Assembly (NCBI GenBank): GCA_017526725.1
Contig: JAFXRA010000154.1
Coordinates: 1-17,377 of the forward strand
DNA: 17,377 bases
Direction of reading: 5' to 3'
Origin: Candidatus Rifleibacteriota bacterium
GTDB taxonomy: Bacteria > Riflebacteria > Ozemobacteria > Ozemobacterales > Ozemobacteraceae
A model generated the notes under the pieces. It did not search any database. It worked only from the letters and a program-made list of their open reading frames with translations, and was not told the origin of the DNA. This document shows, piece after piece, positions 1-6,648 of this stretch (its first letter is position 1; every line of letters starts with the position of its first letter). Both the position numbers and the translations under genes were made by a program.

Positions 1-76
1 ATGGTGGAACTGGTAGACACGCACGTTTGAGGGGCGTGTGGCTTGCGCCATACGGGTTCAAGTCCCGTTCCCGGCA
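1..76 (+). tRNA. tRNA-Leu (anticodon GAG), 5' end cut by window edge
   Basis: This is a class II tRNA with a long variable arm. The anticodon stem is CACGT (22-26) paired with GCGTG (34-38), enclosing loop TTGAGGG with anticodon GAG at 29-31, which reads CUC and CUU. The T arm is ACGGG/CCCGT (52-56 and 64-68) around TTCAAGT. The 3' acceptor strand TCCCGGC ends at 75 and discriminator A is at 76. Only the last base of the 5' acceptor strand is in the window, so about six bases are missing. The bases after A76 are CTT, so CCA is not encoded and must be added by CCA nucleotidyltransferase. The D-arm and anticodon-arm bases closely resemble known bacterial tRNA-Leu(GAG). Confidence 0.95.
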
Positions 77-80
77 CTTA

Positions 81-113
81 AAAAAGGCTATGTTTTTAAA
101 ACATAGCCTTTTT
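81..113 (+). terminator. Rho-independent terminator after tRNA-Leu
   Basis: A hairpin with arms GGCTATG (86-92) and CATAGCC (102-108), extended by A/T pairs inside and outside, is followed by a T run from 109. It begins four bases after the tRNA 3' end and would end the tRNA transcript. Confidence 0.85.
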
Positions 114-222
114 AAGTTTTAGCATAGTTTTGTTTGTGATATTGTAACCAGTATTATTCCTAAGTATTTGAATTCTGTTTCCGTAGATATTAACGAGGCT
201 AGAAAGCTGAAAAACATAAAAT

Positions 223-257
223 AAAAAAGCACCTGTTATAAAAACAGGTGCTTTTTT
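223..257 (-). terminator. Rho-independent terminator of the first SH3b/Cys-His paralog
   Basis: The arms GCACCTGTT (229-237) and AACAGGTGC (243-251) form a perfect 9-bp stem with a 5-base loop. The A run at 223-228 becomes a U run on the minus strand. It lies just past the stop codon at 276-278. T residues on the other side (252-257) make it potentially bidirectional, but no plus-strand gene ends here. The stretch 114-222 before it holds nothing I can recognise. Confidence 0.88.
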
Positions 258-275
258 ATTATTAATTTAAAATTA

Positions 276-1301
276 TTATTCTGGCATTGCCCAGCCTAAG
301 TAAGTGTTTCTGCCAATCATTCTGGAAAGAGTCATAGTTGTTATACCGTCATGACCATTCCAACCTGATGTGATTACTATTGGTTCGCCGTTGGCATCAA
401 CTTCACCAGAAGCTAAGAATACATGTCCGTATTCGTTGGTTGCTGTTGGGCCAGTAAACATTATAGCGCCAGCAGGCGGATTTTTGTCGGTATGAATCAT
501 ACCGTCTCTTTTAAAATTCTTGTATTGTCCATAAGCGCTTCCGGCACACATTTGAGGAACTTTGTGGCCCCAGGCTGTTCCAACAAAAGCGCCGCACCAG
601 TAATTCCAGCATTTAGGATCTGAGGAGGTCTTTTTATTGTTTCTATTTAAGCCTTTTTTGCTGCCGCCTGCCATCTGGTCTTTAGCCCATGTTACTGCGC
701 CTGCGGCGGTACCATCACCAGCTGGCTGTCCAATTACTGATGATTTAACTTCTACGCTTGAACTAGAAGATGATTTTTTGTCTGATTTTGCTGTGGTATT
801 TGAACCAGAAGAATCTGTTCTGGCTATGTAGCCGCCTCTTCTGCAGTTGCCGGGATAATCCGGTTCTACTTCACTTGCTGGCTGTTTTGCTGTTGATACA
901 AAGTTTTTATGCATGTAGCCAATAGTGCCATTGATATTGACTTTGTAGAATTCCCCTTCTTCACCTAGTATTGTACATTTTGTGTTTGTGGTATAAGTGC
1001 TGATAACTGGTCCCCAAGGGTATTCTCTTAGTCTGAGACAGGAGTTGCCTACTTGAACTATTCCTTCTATTTCTTCTGTTTTTGCTGATGAATTAGAAGA
1101 AGTTTCTTCTTTTTTCTTTTCTTCAGATGTTTTTTCTTCTTTTACTGTGATATCAGCTGTTTCTAATTTATTTGTTTTAGTTTCAGCCTGAATAGAAACA
1201 TTTTGGTCTTCTTCAAACGGAGTAGCTCTTAAAAGGTTGCCAGAACTACCTAACAATATAAGAATAGAACAGAAAATAGAATACTTAATTATTTTTTTCA
1301 T
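276..1301 (-). CDS. Secreted SH3b plus NlpC/P60- or CHAP-like Cys-His protein (paralog A of 3)
   Basis: This is probably an exported peptidoglycan hydrolase (amidase or endopeptidase) acting on the cell wall. A signal peptide covers residues 1-26, with likely cleavage after LLRA and before TPFEE. Next come an acidic, Lys-rich spacer (about 30-75), an SH3b-like wall-binding domain (about 77-137, with LRLREYPWGP and FYKVNINGTIGYMHK), a conserved PASEVEPDYPG module (141-151), a Ser-rich linker (about 162-182) and the C-terminal domain (about 190-341). In the C-terminal domain, Cys236 in WCGAFV and His293 in YGHVFLASG are the expected nucleophile and base, and NPPAGAIMF (274-282) is the usual PxGA strand before the His. 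I could not assign the third polar residue with certainty. The start is ATG with AAGGTG five bases upstream. It has its own promoter and terminator, and two homologs lie directly upstream. Function is inferred from the fold pattern; the enzyme could be inactive or target a secreted polymer. Confidence 0.85.
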   Translation of the reverse strand: MKKIIKYSIFCSILILLGSSGNLLRATPFEEDQNVSIQAETKTNKLETADITVKEEKTSEEKKKEETSSNSSAKTEEIEGIVQVGNSCLRLREYPWGPVISTYTTNTKCTILGEEGEFYKVNINGTIGYMHKNFVSTAKQPASEVEPDYPGNCRRGGYIARTDSSGSNTTAKSDKKSSSSSSVEVKSSVIGQPAGDGTAAGAVTWAKDQMAGGSKKGLNRNNKKTSSDPKCWNYWCGAFVGTAWGHKVPQMCAGSAYGQYKNFKRDGMIHTDKNPPAGAIMFTGPTATNEYGHVFLASGEVDANGEPIVITSGWNGHDGITTMTLSRMIGRNTYLGWAMPE

Positions 1302-1331
1302 AATATCACCTTAAAAATATTATCTTTTTTT

Positions 1332-1360
1332 ATTGTACACATCATATATTAAAACAGCAA
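1332..1360 (-). promoter_or_regulatory. Sigma-70-type promoter of paralog A
   Basis: Read on the minus strand, TTGCTG (1355-1360) is followed by a 17-base spacer and TACAAT (1332-1337), preceded by TG. The predicted start lies near 1325, giving a leader of about 24 bases that contains the AAGGTG ribosome site. The previous gene has its own terminator at 1434-1474, so an independent promoter is expected here. The -35 match is weak (three of six). Confidence 0.6.
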
Positions 1361-1394
1361 TACTAGAAATAAGATATCAATAAATAATACTCTA
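1356..1394 (-). repeat. Upstream block shared with paralog B (copy 1)
   Basis: This 39-base block aligns with 2569-2606 upstream of paralog B. Shared parts on the plus strand are CAATACTA, ATATCAA and ATAATACTCTA. Both copies begin at the -35 region and sit 80-83 bases upstream of their start codons at the far end. It is either left over from gene duplication or a kept regulatory site. Confidence 0.65.
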
Positions 1395-1433
1395 AAAAGA
1401 ATAAAATAGTTTTTTATTTAATAGAAAAAATAA

Positions 1434-1474
1434 ATAAAAAAAACTCCTTAGTTATAAATTTATAACCAAGGAGT
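1434..1474 (-). terminator. Rho-independent terminator of paralog B
   Basis: A long hairpin pairs 1443-1457 with 1460-1474 (core ACTCCTTAGTTATAA). One position pairs only as G-U on the minus strand, and the A run at 1436-1442 gives a minus-strand U run. Both point to termination of minus-strand transcription 14 bases past the stop of paralog B. Confidence 0.88.
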
Positions 1475-1487
1475 CTTTTATTAACTG

Positions 1488-2516
1488 TTATTCTGGCATT
1501 GCCCAGCCTAAGTATTGCAGACCGCCAACCAACTTAGAAAGAGGCATGGCTTGTATTCCGTGGAAACAGTTTCCACCAGAGGTTATTACTATTGGTTCAC
1601 CATTTTCATCATATTCTCCACTGGCTAAGAATACATGCCCGTATTTATTCCCGCTAGTTGGTGCAGTAAACATAATAGCACCTGCGGGTGGATTTTTGTC
1701 GGTATGAATCATGCCGTCTCTTTTGAAGTTTTGGTATTGTTCATAAGCACAGCCAGCAACCATTTGAGGCACTTTATGCCCCCAAGCGCTTCCAACAAAA
1801 GCAGCACACCAAAAATCCCAACAATTTTCGTTTTGAGAAGAACAACCAGTGTTTTTATTTATGCCTTTTTGGTTTCCTCCGGCCATCTGGTCTTTTGCCC
1901 AGGTTACTGCTCCTGCAGCTGTGCCATCACCGCAAGGTTGACCAAGGACTGAGTCTTTAACTTCAACAGAAGAATTTGAATAAGTTGGGGTAGAATTTGA
2001 AGAATTACTATTGTTATTTGTACTGCTATAATTTGTTTGTGGTATATATCCACCTGTTTTGCAATTACCAGGATAATCTGGTTCTACTTCGCTTGCAGGT
2101 TGTTTCGAAGTGGAAACATAGTTCTTATGCATGTAACCGATAGCGCCATTTATGTCGACTTTATAAAATTCGCCATCTTCACCGATTATTTTACATCTGG
2201 TGTTGGTGGTATAGGTACCAAGTACTGGTCCCCAAGGATACTCTCTTAATCTGAGACAAGAACTACCAACCTGTATGACACCATAAATTTCTTCTGATTG
2301 AACTTCTTGAGAACTTTCTTCTGATTTTTTTTCAGAGGCATCATTGGTTTTAACTTCTTCTTTAACAGAAATATCTTGTGTCTCTAAAACACTTGCTTTT
2401 ACTCCTGATGATGCTTCTATAGTTTTATCTTCGAAGGGAGTAGCTAAAATGTTGTTAGAGGTACCTAACAATATGATAATAGAACAAAAAATCGAATATT
2501 TAATATTTTTATTCAA
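1488..2516 (-). CDS. Secreted SH3b plus NlpC/P60- or CHAP-like Cys-His protein (paralog B of 3)
   Basis: This is the closest relative of paralog A, at similar length (342 aa) and with the same order of parts. The signal peptide is residues 1-25 (cleavage after NILA, before TPFED). An acidic spacer follows, then the SH3b-like domain (about 77-136), PASEVEPDYPG (140-150), an Asn/Ser-rich linker (about 161-184) and the Cys-His domain (about 191-342). Cys237 in FWCAAFVG and His294 in YGHVFLASG are the expected catalytic pair. Extra cysteines (195, 225, 256, 317) are not all shared with the other copies. The start codon is TTG: GGAGGT at 2523-2528 lies exactly six bases upstream and the signal peptide aligns with paralog A from this residue, so the unusual start is well supported. 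The likely role is cell-wall cleavage or remodelling outside the cytoplasm. Confidence 0.85.
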   Translation of the reverse strand: MNKNIKYSIFCSIIILLGTSNNILATPFEDKTIEASSGVKASVLETQDISVKEEVKTNDASEKKSEESSQEVQSEEIYGVIQVGSSCLRLREYPWGPVLGTYTTNTRCKIIGEDGEFYKVDINGAIGYMHKNYVSTSKQPASEVEPDYPGNCKTGGYIPQTNYSSTNNNSNSSNSTPTYSNSSVEVKDSVLGQPCGDGTAAGAVTWAKDQMAGGNQKGINKNTGCSSQNENCWDFWCAAFVGSAWGHKVPQMVAGCAYEQYQNFKRDGMIHTDKNPPAGAIMFTAPTSGNKYGHVFLASGEYDENGEPIVITSGGNCFHGIQAMPLSKLVGGLQYLGWAMPE

Positions 2517-2522
2517 AATAAT

Positions 2523-2528
2523 ACCTCC
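2523..2528 (-). promoter_or_regulatory. Strong Shine-Dalgarno deciding a TTG start
   Basis: GGAGGT on the minus strand sits six bases before the TTG codon at 2514-2516. No ATG in the same frame fits this spacing, so the TTG is taken as the true start of paralog B. Confidence 0.85.
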
Positions 2529-2541
2529 GAAAGCTGTTTCA

Positions 2542-2573
2542 ACTGTATTTCATATCATATGCATCGACTTCAA
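2542..2573 (-). promoter_or_regulatory. Possible degenerate promoter of paralog B
   Basis: By position it matches the paralog A promoter. TTGAAG (2568-2573) occupies the -35 place and TACAGT (2542-2547) the -10 place, but the spacer is 20 bases instead of 17. It is therefore weaker than the other two promoters, or another -10 is used. No terminator is visible between paralog C and this gene, so read-through is also possible. Confidence 0.3.
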
Positions 2574-2606
2574 TACTAAAAACACTATATCAAAGATAAT
2601 ACTCTA
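2569..2606 (-). repeat. Upstream block shared with paralog A (copy 2)
   Basis: This 38-base block matches 1356-1394 with one gap. The end ATAATACTCTA (2596-2606) is identical in both. It supports duplication of gene plus promoter region, with paralog C as the older branch because it lacks the block. Confidence 0.65.
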
Positions 2607-2637
2607 TAATAACAAAAAAGTTTAATTTTTTCCTTTT

Positions 2638-3720
2638 TTAAGGCATTGCCCAGCCTAAATACTGTTTTGAGCCAATCATTTGAGAGAGAGGCATGGTTGA
2701 AATGCCGTTATGGCCTTTCCAACCGGAGGTTATAACCATTGGTTCACCGTTAGATGTAATTTCTCCGGTTGCCATAAAAACATGACCGTATTTACTAGTT
2801 GCTGTGGGGGCTGTAAACATGATTGCGCCAGCCGGTGGATTCTTATCTGTGTGAATCATGCCGTCTCTTTTGAAGTTTTTATACTGTTCGTATGCACTTC
2901 CACCAACCATTTGAGGAACTTTTCTGCCCCATGCGGTAGCGATAAATGCACCACAATAATAATTCCAGCAGGTTTCGTTTTGAGATATCTTGCCGTTGTT
3001 TTTGTTAAAGCCCATCTTTGTGCCGCCGGCCATCTGGTCTTTGGCCCATGTGATAGCACCTGCAGCGGTTCCGTCACCTTGTTTCTGCCCTATAACTGAT
3101 TCTTTAACGGGAAGATTGGAAACATTTATCGTGGTATATGACGAACTTGAACCAGATCTATAACTAGAGCCTACAAAAGAACTCGTCTGATTGTTGCTGA
3201 CATTTGATGTGGTCTTAGTATAGCTTTTATTATTGTTAGAAGAAGTATTTGTATTTGATGGGCTGTTTGCTGTATTTTTTGCAATATAACCACCGTTTTT
3301 ACAATCACCAGGGTAATCTGGTTCTACTCTGCTGGCAGGTTTTGAATCTGTTGAAACATAGTTTTTGTGCAGATAACCTGTTACGCCGTTAATTGTGACT
3401 TTATAAAACTCGCCTTCTTCACCAATTATAATACATTTGGTGTTATTGGTATATTTGCCGATAACTGGTCCCCAAGGATATTCCCTAAGTCTTAAGGAAG
3501 TGTTGACTTTTATTATTCCTTCGATATTAGATACTTGGTTATTGGTTTCTTTTTCTATCTGTTTTTCAGACAAAGACTGCCCCGATGATACTGATTCAGT
3601 TTCTAATTTGTTTTTATCAGAACTAATTTTTACATCGAACGGAGAATCAGCAAACAATAAACTGCCGATAAAACAAAATATAACTGAATATATGAGAATC
3701 TTTTTCCTATTGCACATCAT
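2638..3720 (-). CDS. Secreted SH3b plus NlpC/P60- or CHAP-like Cys-His protein (paralog C of 3)
   Basis: Paralog C (360 aa) has the same design with a longer linker. The signal peptide is residues 1-24 (cleavage after LLFA, before DSPFD). The SH3b-like domain is about 66-124, PASRVEPDYPG is 128-138, a long Ser/Asn/Thr linker spans about 150-203, and the Cys-His domain about 207-360. Cys256 in YYCGAFIA and His313 in YGHVFMATG are the expected active-site pair. The SH3b Cys seen in A and B (CLRLRE) is replaced here (SLRLRE), while the later Cys96 and Cys140 are kept. The final Glu of A and B is missing: the gene ends right after AMP. The start has two consecutive ATG codons; a GAGAG stretch fits either, so residue 1 or 2 may be first. 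The likely role is peptidoglycan hydrolysis, by inference. Confidence 0.84.
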   Translation of the reverse strand: MMCNRKKILIYSVIFCFIGSLLFADSPFDVKISSDKNKLETESVSSGQSLSEKQIEKETNNQVSNIEGIIKVNTSLRLREYPWGPVIGKYTNNTKCIIIGEEGEFYKVTINGVTGYLHKNYVSTDSKPASRVEPDYPGDCKNGGYIAKNTANSPSNTNTSSNNNKSYTKTTSNVSNNQTSSFVGSSYRSGSSSSYTTINVSNLPVKESVIGQKQGDGTAAGAITWAKDQMAGGTKMGFNKNNGKISQNETCWNYYCGAFIATAWGRKVPQMVGGSAYEQYKNFKRDGMIHTDKNPPAGAIMFTAPTATSKYGHVFMATGEITSNGEPMVITSGWKGHNGISTMPLSQMIGSKQYLGWAMP

Positions 3721-3751
3721 AAAGGCTCTCTTTGTTTAAGATATTTCTTTA

Positions 3752-3780
3752 ATTGTACATAATCTTGCCTCTAATGGCAA
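3752..3780 (-). promoter_or_regulatory. Sigma-70-type promoter of paralog C
   Basis: On the minus strand, TTGCCA (3775-3780, five of six) is followed by 17 bases and TACAAT (3752-3757, five of six), again preceded by TG. The start is predicted near 3745, giving a 25-base leader, nearly the same as for paralog A. A 10-bp inverted repeat overlaps the -35 and spacer. Confidence 0.7.
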
Positions 3781-3785
3781 GATTA
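3760..3785. repeat. 10-bp inverted repeat over the paralog C promoter
   Basis: The arms TAATCTTGCC (3760-3769) and GGCAAGATTA (3776-3785) are perfect complements around TCTAAT. It begins 12 bases past the stop of the transporter gene, so it could end that transcript, but no U run follows on the minus strand. It also covers the -35 and spacer of the next promoter, which fits an operator. Both uses are inference. Confidence 0.6.
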
Positions 3786-3797
3786 GTTTGAGGTTAT

Positions 3798-5219
3798 TTA
3801 ATATAGGTTATCTATAAAAATAGCAAGAACAACAATAGGTGCAACCCATTTTATAATAAATATCCAGGCAGACATGAACGGAAAGTTTAAGGTTCCCTGA
3901 TTGGTAATTTCTCTCAAACAAGAATTAAATACATAACCGTTTGTTACAACATCAGGTCCACCCTTTTGATTTCTAACAATAATAGTTTCGTATCTAAGAC
4001 CACCATCCCATATCCAACCAACGCAGATACTGAGCATAATTCCGCCGAATGGAAGCAGTATGTTGGAGGCAATGAAATCCATTGAATCAAATATTGTTTT
4101 CCCTGGAAGAATACTAGTGTCTTTTAGCAGCCCAAAGCTTAATGCGCATGGAATACCGAGCAAGAAAACAACTATTGCTACTGCTGTAGTGGCAGTGAAA
4201 CGTTTCCAGTGCCATCTGTCTATAAGATAAGAAACTAAACCTTCAAGCATTGAAATAGAAGATGTTAGAGCTGCAAACAACATCAATGTAAAGAATATAA
4301 TAGAAATAAACGTTCCCATCGGCATTTTGGTAAATATTGCCGGTAAAGTTATAAATATCAGAGAAGGACCGGCAGCTGGTTCAAATTTAAAGGCAAAAAC
4401 AGCAGGCATTATTGCTATTGTTGCTAAAAAAGCAACCAAGGTGTCTATAATGGGAATAGAAATAGAAGACTTGAATAAATTATCTTTTTTGCTTAAATAA
4501 CTCCCATAAGTAAGCAAAGCACCCATACCTAGCGATAATGAGAAGAATACCTGACCTACTGCCGCTAGAATTGTTTTTCCGTTAACTTTTGAAAAATCCG
4601 GGTGGAATATGAATTTAACGCCTTCCCAGCTTCCTTCTAATGTAAGGGTTCTAAGAGTTACAACAATAAGAATAACCAGCAAAGCCGGCATCATAATTTT
4701 AGAATACTTTTCGATGCCTTTTTCAACTCCTAAGGCAACAATAAGGTAGTTCATCACAGAAAAAATAAAAAGGGTAACAATAGGGTAAGTAGAATTAGAA
4801 GTATAATTAGCAAAAATCTGAGCATAGTCAGGGTTTTCCCCGAAGCTGACAAAGCTGTGATACAAATAGTATAAAATCCATCCGCCGACAACGGGGTAAA
4901 ATGAAATAAGTATAAACCCGGTTACTAGACCCATTCCACCAACCCATTTTAATTTTGGTGAAATTAAACCAAAAGAACCTACCGGATTTAATTGTCCGAA
5001 TCTTCCTATGGTTATCTCTGCTATTACCAAAGGAACACCTATGAAAAACAATAAAAGAATATAAATTACTATGAAGGCGCTTCCGCCGTTTGCACCAACC
5101 AGATAAGGAAATTTCCAAAGATTGCCTAACCCTACTGCTGAACCTGCTGCTGCCATAACAAACCCAAAGGTAGACGACCAGTGACTTCTACTTTTGGCTT
5201 GGCTTAAATCCGATTCCAT
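3798..5219 (-). CDS. Sodium-dependent transporter, neurotransmitter:sodium symporter (SNF/NSS) family
   Basis: This is an inner-membrane symporter that imports an amino acid or related amine with Na+. The N-terminal signature SAVGLGNLWKFPY followed by NGGSAF is the unwound TM1 and TM2 region of LeuT-fold NSS proteins. SLSLGMGALLTYGSYL matches TM6, and TSSISMLEGLVSYL matches TM8 with its Na2-site residues. About 473 residues and 11-12 membrane segments are normal for bacterial members. An in-frame TTG lies five codons upstream (5234), but GAGG at 5226-5229 is six bases before the ATG at 5217-5219, so I chose the ATG. A weak promoter-like TTGTCA stretch lies upstream, and no terminator separates this gene from the operon before it. 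The substrate cannot be read from the sequence; tryptophan, tyrosine, leucine and alanine carriers all occur in the family. Confidence 0.95.
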   Translation of the reverse strand: MESDLSQAKSRSHWSSTFGFVMAAAGSAVGLGNLWKFPYLVGANGGSAFIVIYILLLFFIGVPLVIAEITIGRFGQLNPVGSFGLISPKLKWVGGMGLVTGFILISFYPVVGGWILYYLYHSFVSFGENPDYAQIFANYTSNSTYPIVTLFIFSVMNYLIVALGVEKGIEKYSKIMMPALLVILIVVTLRTLTLEGSWEGVKFIFHPDFSKVNGKTILAAVGQVFFSLSLGMGALLTYGSYLSKKDNLFKSSISIPIIDTLVAFLATIAIMPAVFAFKFEPAAGPSLIFITLPAIFTKMPMGTFISIIFFTLMLFAALTSSISMLEGLVSYLIDRWHWKRFTATTAVAIVVFLLGIPCALSFGLLKDTSILPGKTIFDSMDFIASNILLPFGGIMLSICVGWIWDGGLRYETIIVRNQKGGPDVVTNGYVFNSCLREITNQGTLNFPFMSAWIFIIKWVAPIVVLAIFIDNLY

Positions 5220-5331
5220 TGTTAACCTCGACAAATATTGTGAATAAAAAGTGTAATTGAATGAGTGACAAAGATTTTAACCGAAAAATGTAATAAAAGC
5301 GAGTATTATTTTATTTTTAGTTCTAGTTTTT

Positions 5332-6621
5332 TTATTCTTTTTTTAATCTACCTAACCACAATACTCTGCCGCATTTAAGCCATTCAATGTTTTCAAACCC
5401 ATTTATTCTTTTTGAGGCTATCAGGCGGTCTTTAGGAGTCATTTGTTCTACCCAGCTCTCATAGAATTCTGGAAGAGGGGTTTGCTTGTTATTTATCATT
5501 CTTTTTATGTTAAGGATATTTTCTCTTTCTTTTTCAAACAAAGAAAAATTATTCAGATAAACATAAGAAAACTCAGCGTTTGGCTTAGCGTAATACTGTG
5601 AAACAGCAAAGTCCAAACTATCATTGTATATGATTCCTCCTGGTTCTGGAGCCCATCCTTTCAGTTCTTTAAGGGAAAAATCTACAGGCATTCTTTCTAT
5701 TGCTTTTTTGCTATAGCGTCCTGACCCGTCATGTGTTGCCATAAGAGTAAAAACTACTAATACAAAACATCCCAAAGCTGCTTTAACTCTTAATTCTTTA
5801 AAACAAGCAGATTTCTTAATTATTTCAGAAAGTTCCTCCGTCATCCATATTAGTGCTAGGGTATCTCTAAACATGGCTAAATCAGAATATCCCAAATTAA
5901 TCATTAATTGAAAAAGAAGTGCATTGAATAATATTGGGTTGTCGAATTGCTGAATAAATCGAGTTTTGTTTTTGTAAGCACTTAAACAGATTAATAAAAA
6001 TGCGAAGAATATCCAGCAGTTTTCTATTATTATAGGAATAAATTCACTAAGAGGCAGTTGCCAGATATATTTATAGCTGATATTTATTTCATCAATAGCA
6101 TAAACTTCAGGAGAAATGATACTTCTCAGCATAATAATATAAAGGAGTATCGCAAAAGAAGCTGTTTTGGGATACTCTTTCAAACAGCTTGAGAACATCG
6201 GGTATAGACATAATAAAAGCAAACAGAGCAATATCTGAGGAGAACAATTCAATATTCGTAAAATAAAATTGCCGTTTGCTAGCATTAATATTATTAAAGA
6301 GGCAAACCATGCAAAACTATTTGATGCGAAACAAAGGCCAATTATGTTGAATACAATAAAGGTTCCAGTAACTATGTATATAAGATTGTTTTCTTTAGCT
6401 TTTTCATAAATAGTCTTATTTTCTTTTATGCTTTCTTTGATAGTTTCTTGTGATACTGCTATATCTCCGTTCTGGGTTAAAGCAGAGCTGATAAGCATTG
6501 CATAATTTGGAGACCAACCATAAGAAAGTATCTTTAATGGAATGAAAACCAAAACAGCAGAAATAAAAACTAGAGAAAAACACTTCAAAACTTTATCTGT
6601 CATAGAAGCTAAGAATTTCAA
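5332..6621 (-). CDS. Polytopic membrane protein, GT-C-like paralog without the acidic pair
   Basis: This 429-residue protein has roughly eight to ten membrane segments and a soluble C-terminal region (about 320-429). Its C-terminus matches that of the protein at 8702-10162: GGIIYNDS (328-335), QYYA, a DR pair, and W-L-K-C-G-R-V-L-W-L-G-R-L near the end. After the first membrane segment the other protein has PVDD-NRH, as in GT-C glycosyltransferases that use lipid-linked sugars; here that stretch reads SPNYAM, so the acidic residues are gone. It may be an inactive partner, a flippase-like helper or a diverged enzyme. The start is TTG with GGAG (6631-6634) nine bases upstream; the next ATG, six codons in, has no comparable site. 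It is the last gene of the operon, 27 bases after the FAD protein. Confidence 0.75.
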   Translation of the reverse strand: MKFLASMTDKVLKCFSLVFISAVLVFIPLKILSYGWSPNYAMLISSALTQNGDIAVSQETIKESIKENKTIYEKAKENNLIYIVTGTFIVFNIIGLCFASNSFAWFASLIILMLANGNFILRILNCSPQILLCLLLLCLYPMFSSCLKEYPKTASFAILLYIIMLRSIISPEVYAIDEINISYKYIWQLPLSEFIPIIIENCWIFFAFLLICLSAYKNKTRFIQQFDNPILFNALLFQLMINLGYSDLAMFRDTLALIWMTEELSEIIKKSACFKELRVKAALGCFVLVVFTLMATHDGSGRYSKKAIERMPVDFSLKELKGWAPEPGGIIYNDSLDFAVSQYYAKPNAEFSYVYLNNFSLFEKERENILNIKRMINNKQTPLPEFYESWVEQMTPKDRLIASKRINGFENIEWLKCGRVLWLGRLKKE

Positions 6622-6648
6622 AGTATTTTTCTCCTTTTAAATAAATTT

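Noticed and set aside
1635..3099. Plus-strand open frames opposite the three paralogs (for example 1635-1952 and 2710-3099)
   Set aside because: They recur at the same place opposite each paralog because the sense proteins are conserved, and they lack ribosome sites and signal or domain features.
3760..3785. Standard Rho-independent terminator of the symporter gene
   Set aside because: The stem is good but no U run follows on the minus strand; kept only as an inverted repeat.
5217..5234. TTG at 5232-5234 as start of the symporter
   Set aside because: GAGG at 5226-5229 overlaps the codons after that TTG and is correctly spaced for the ATG at 5217-5219.
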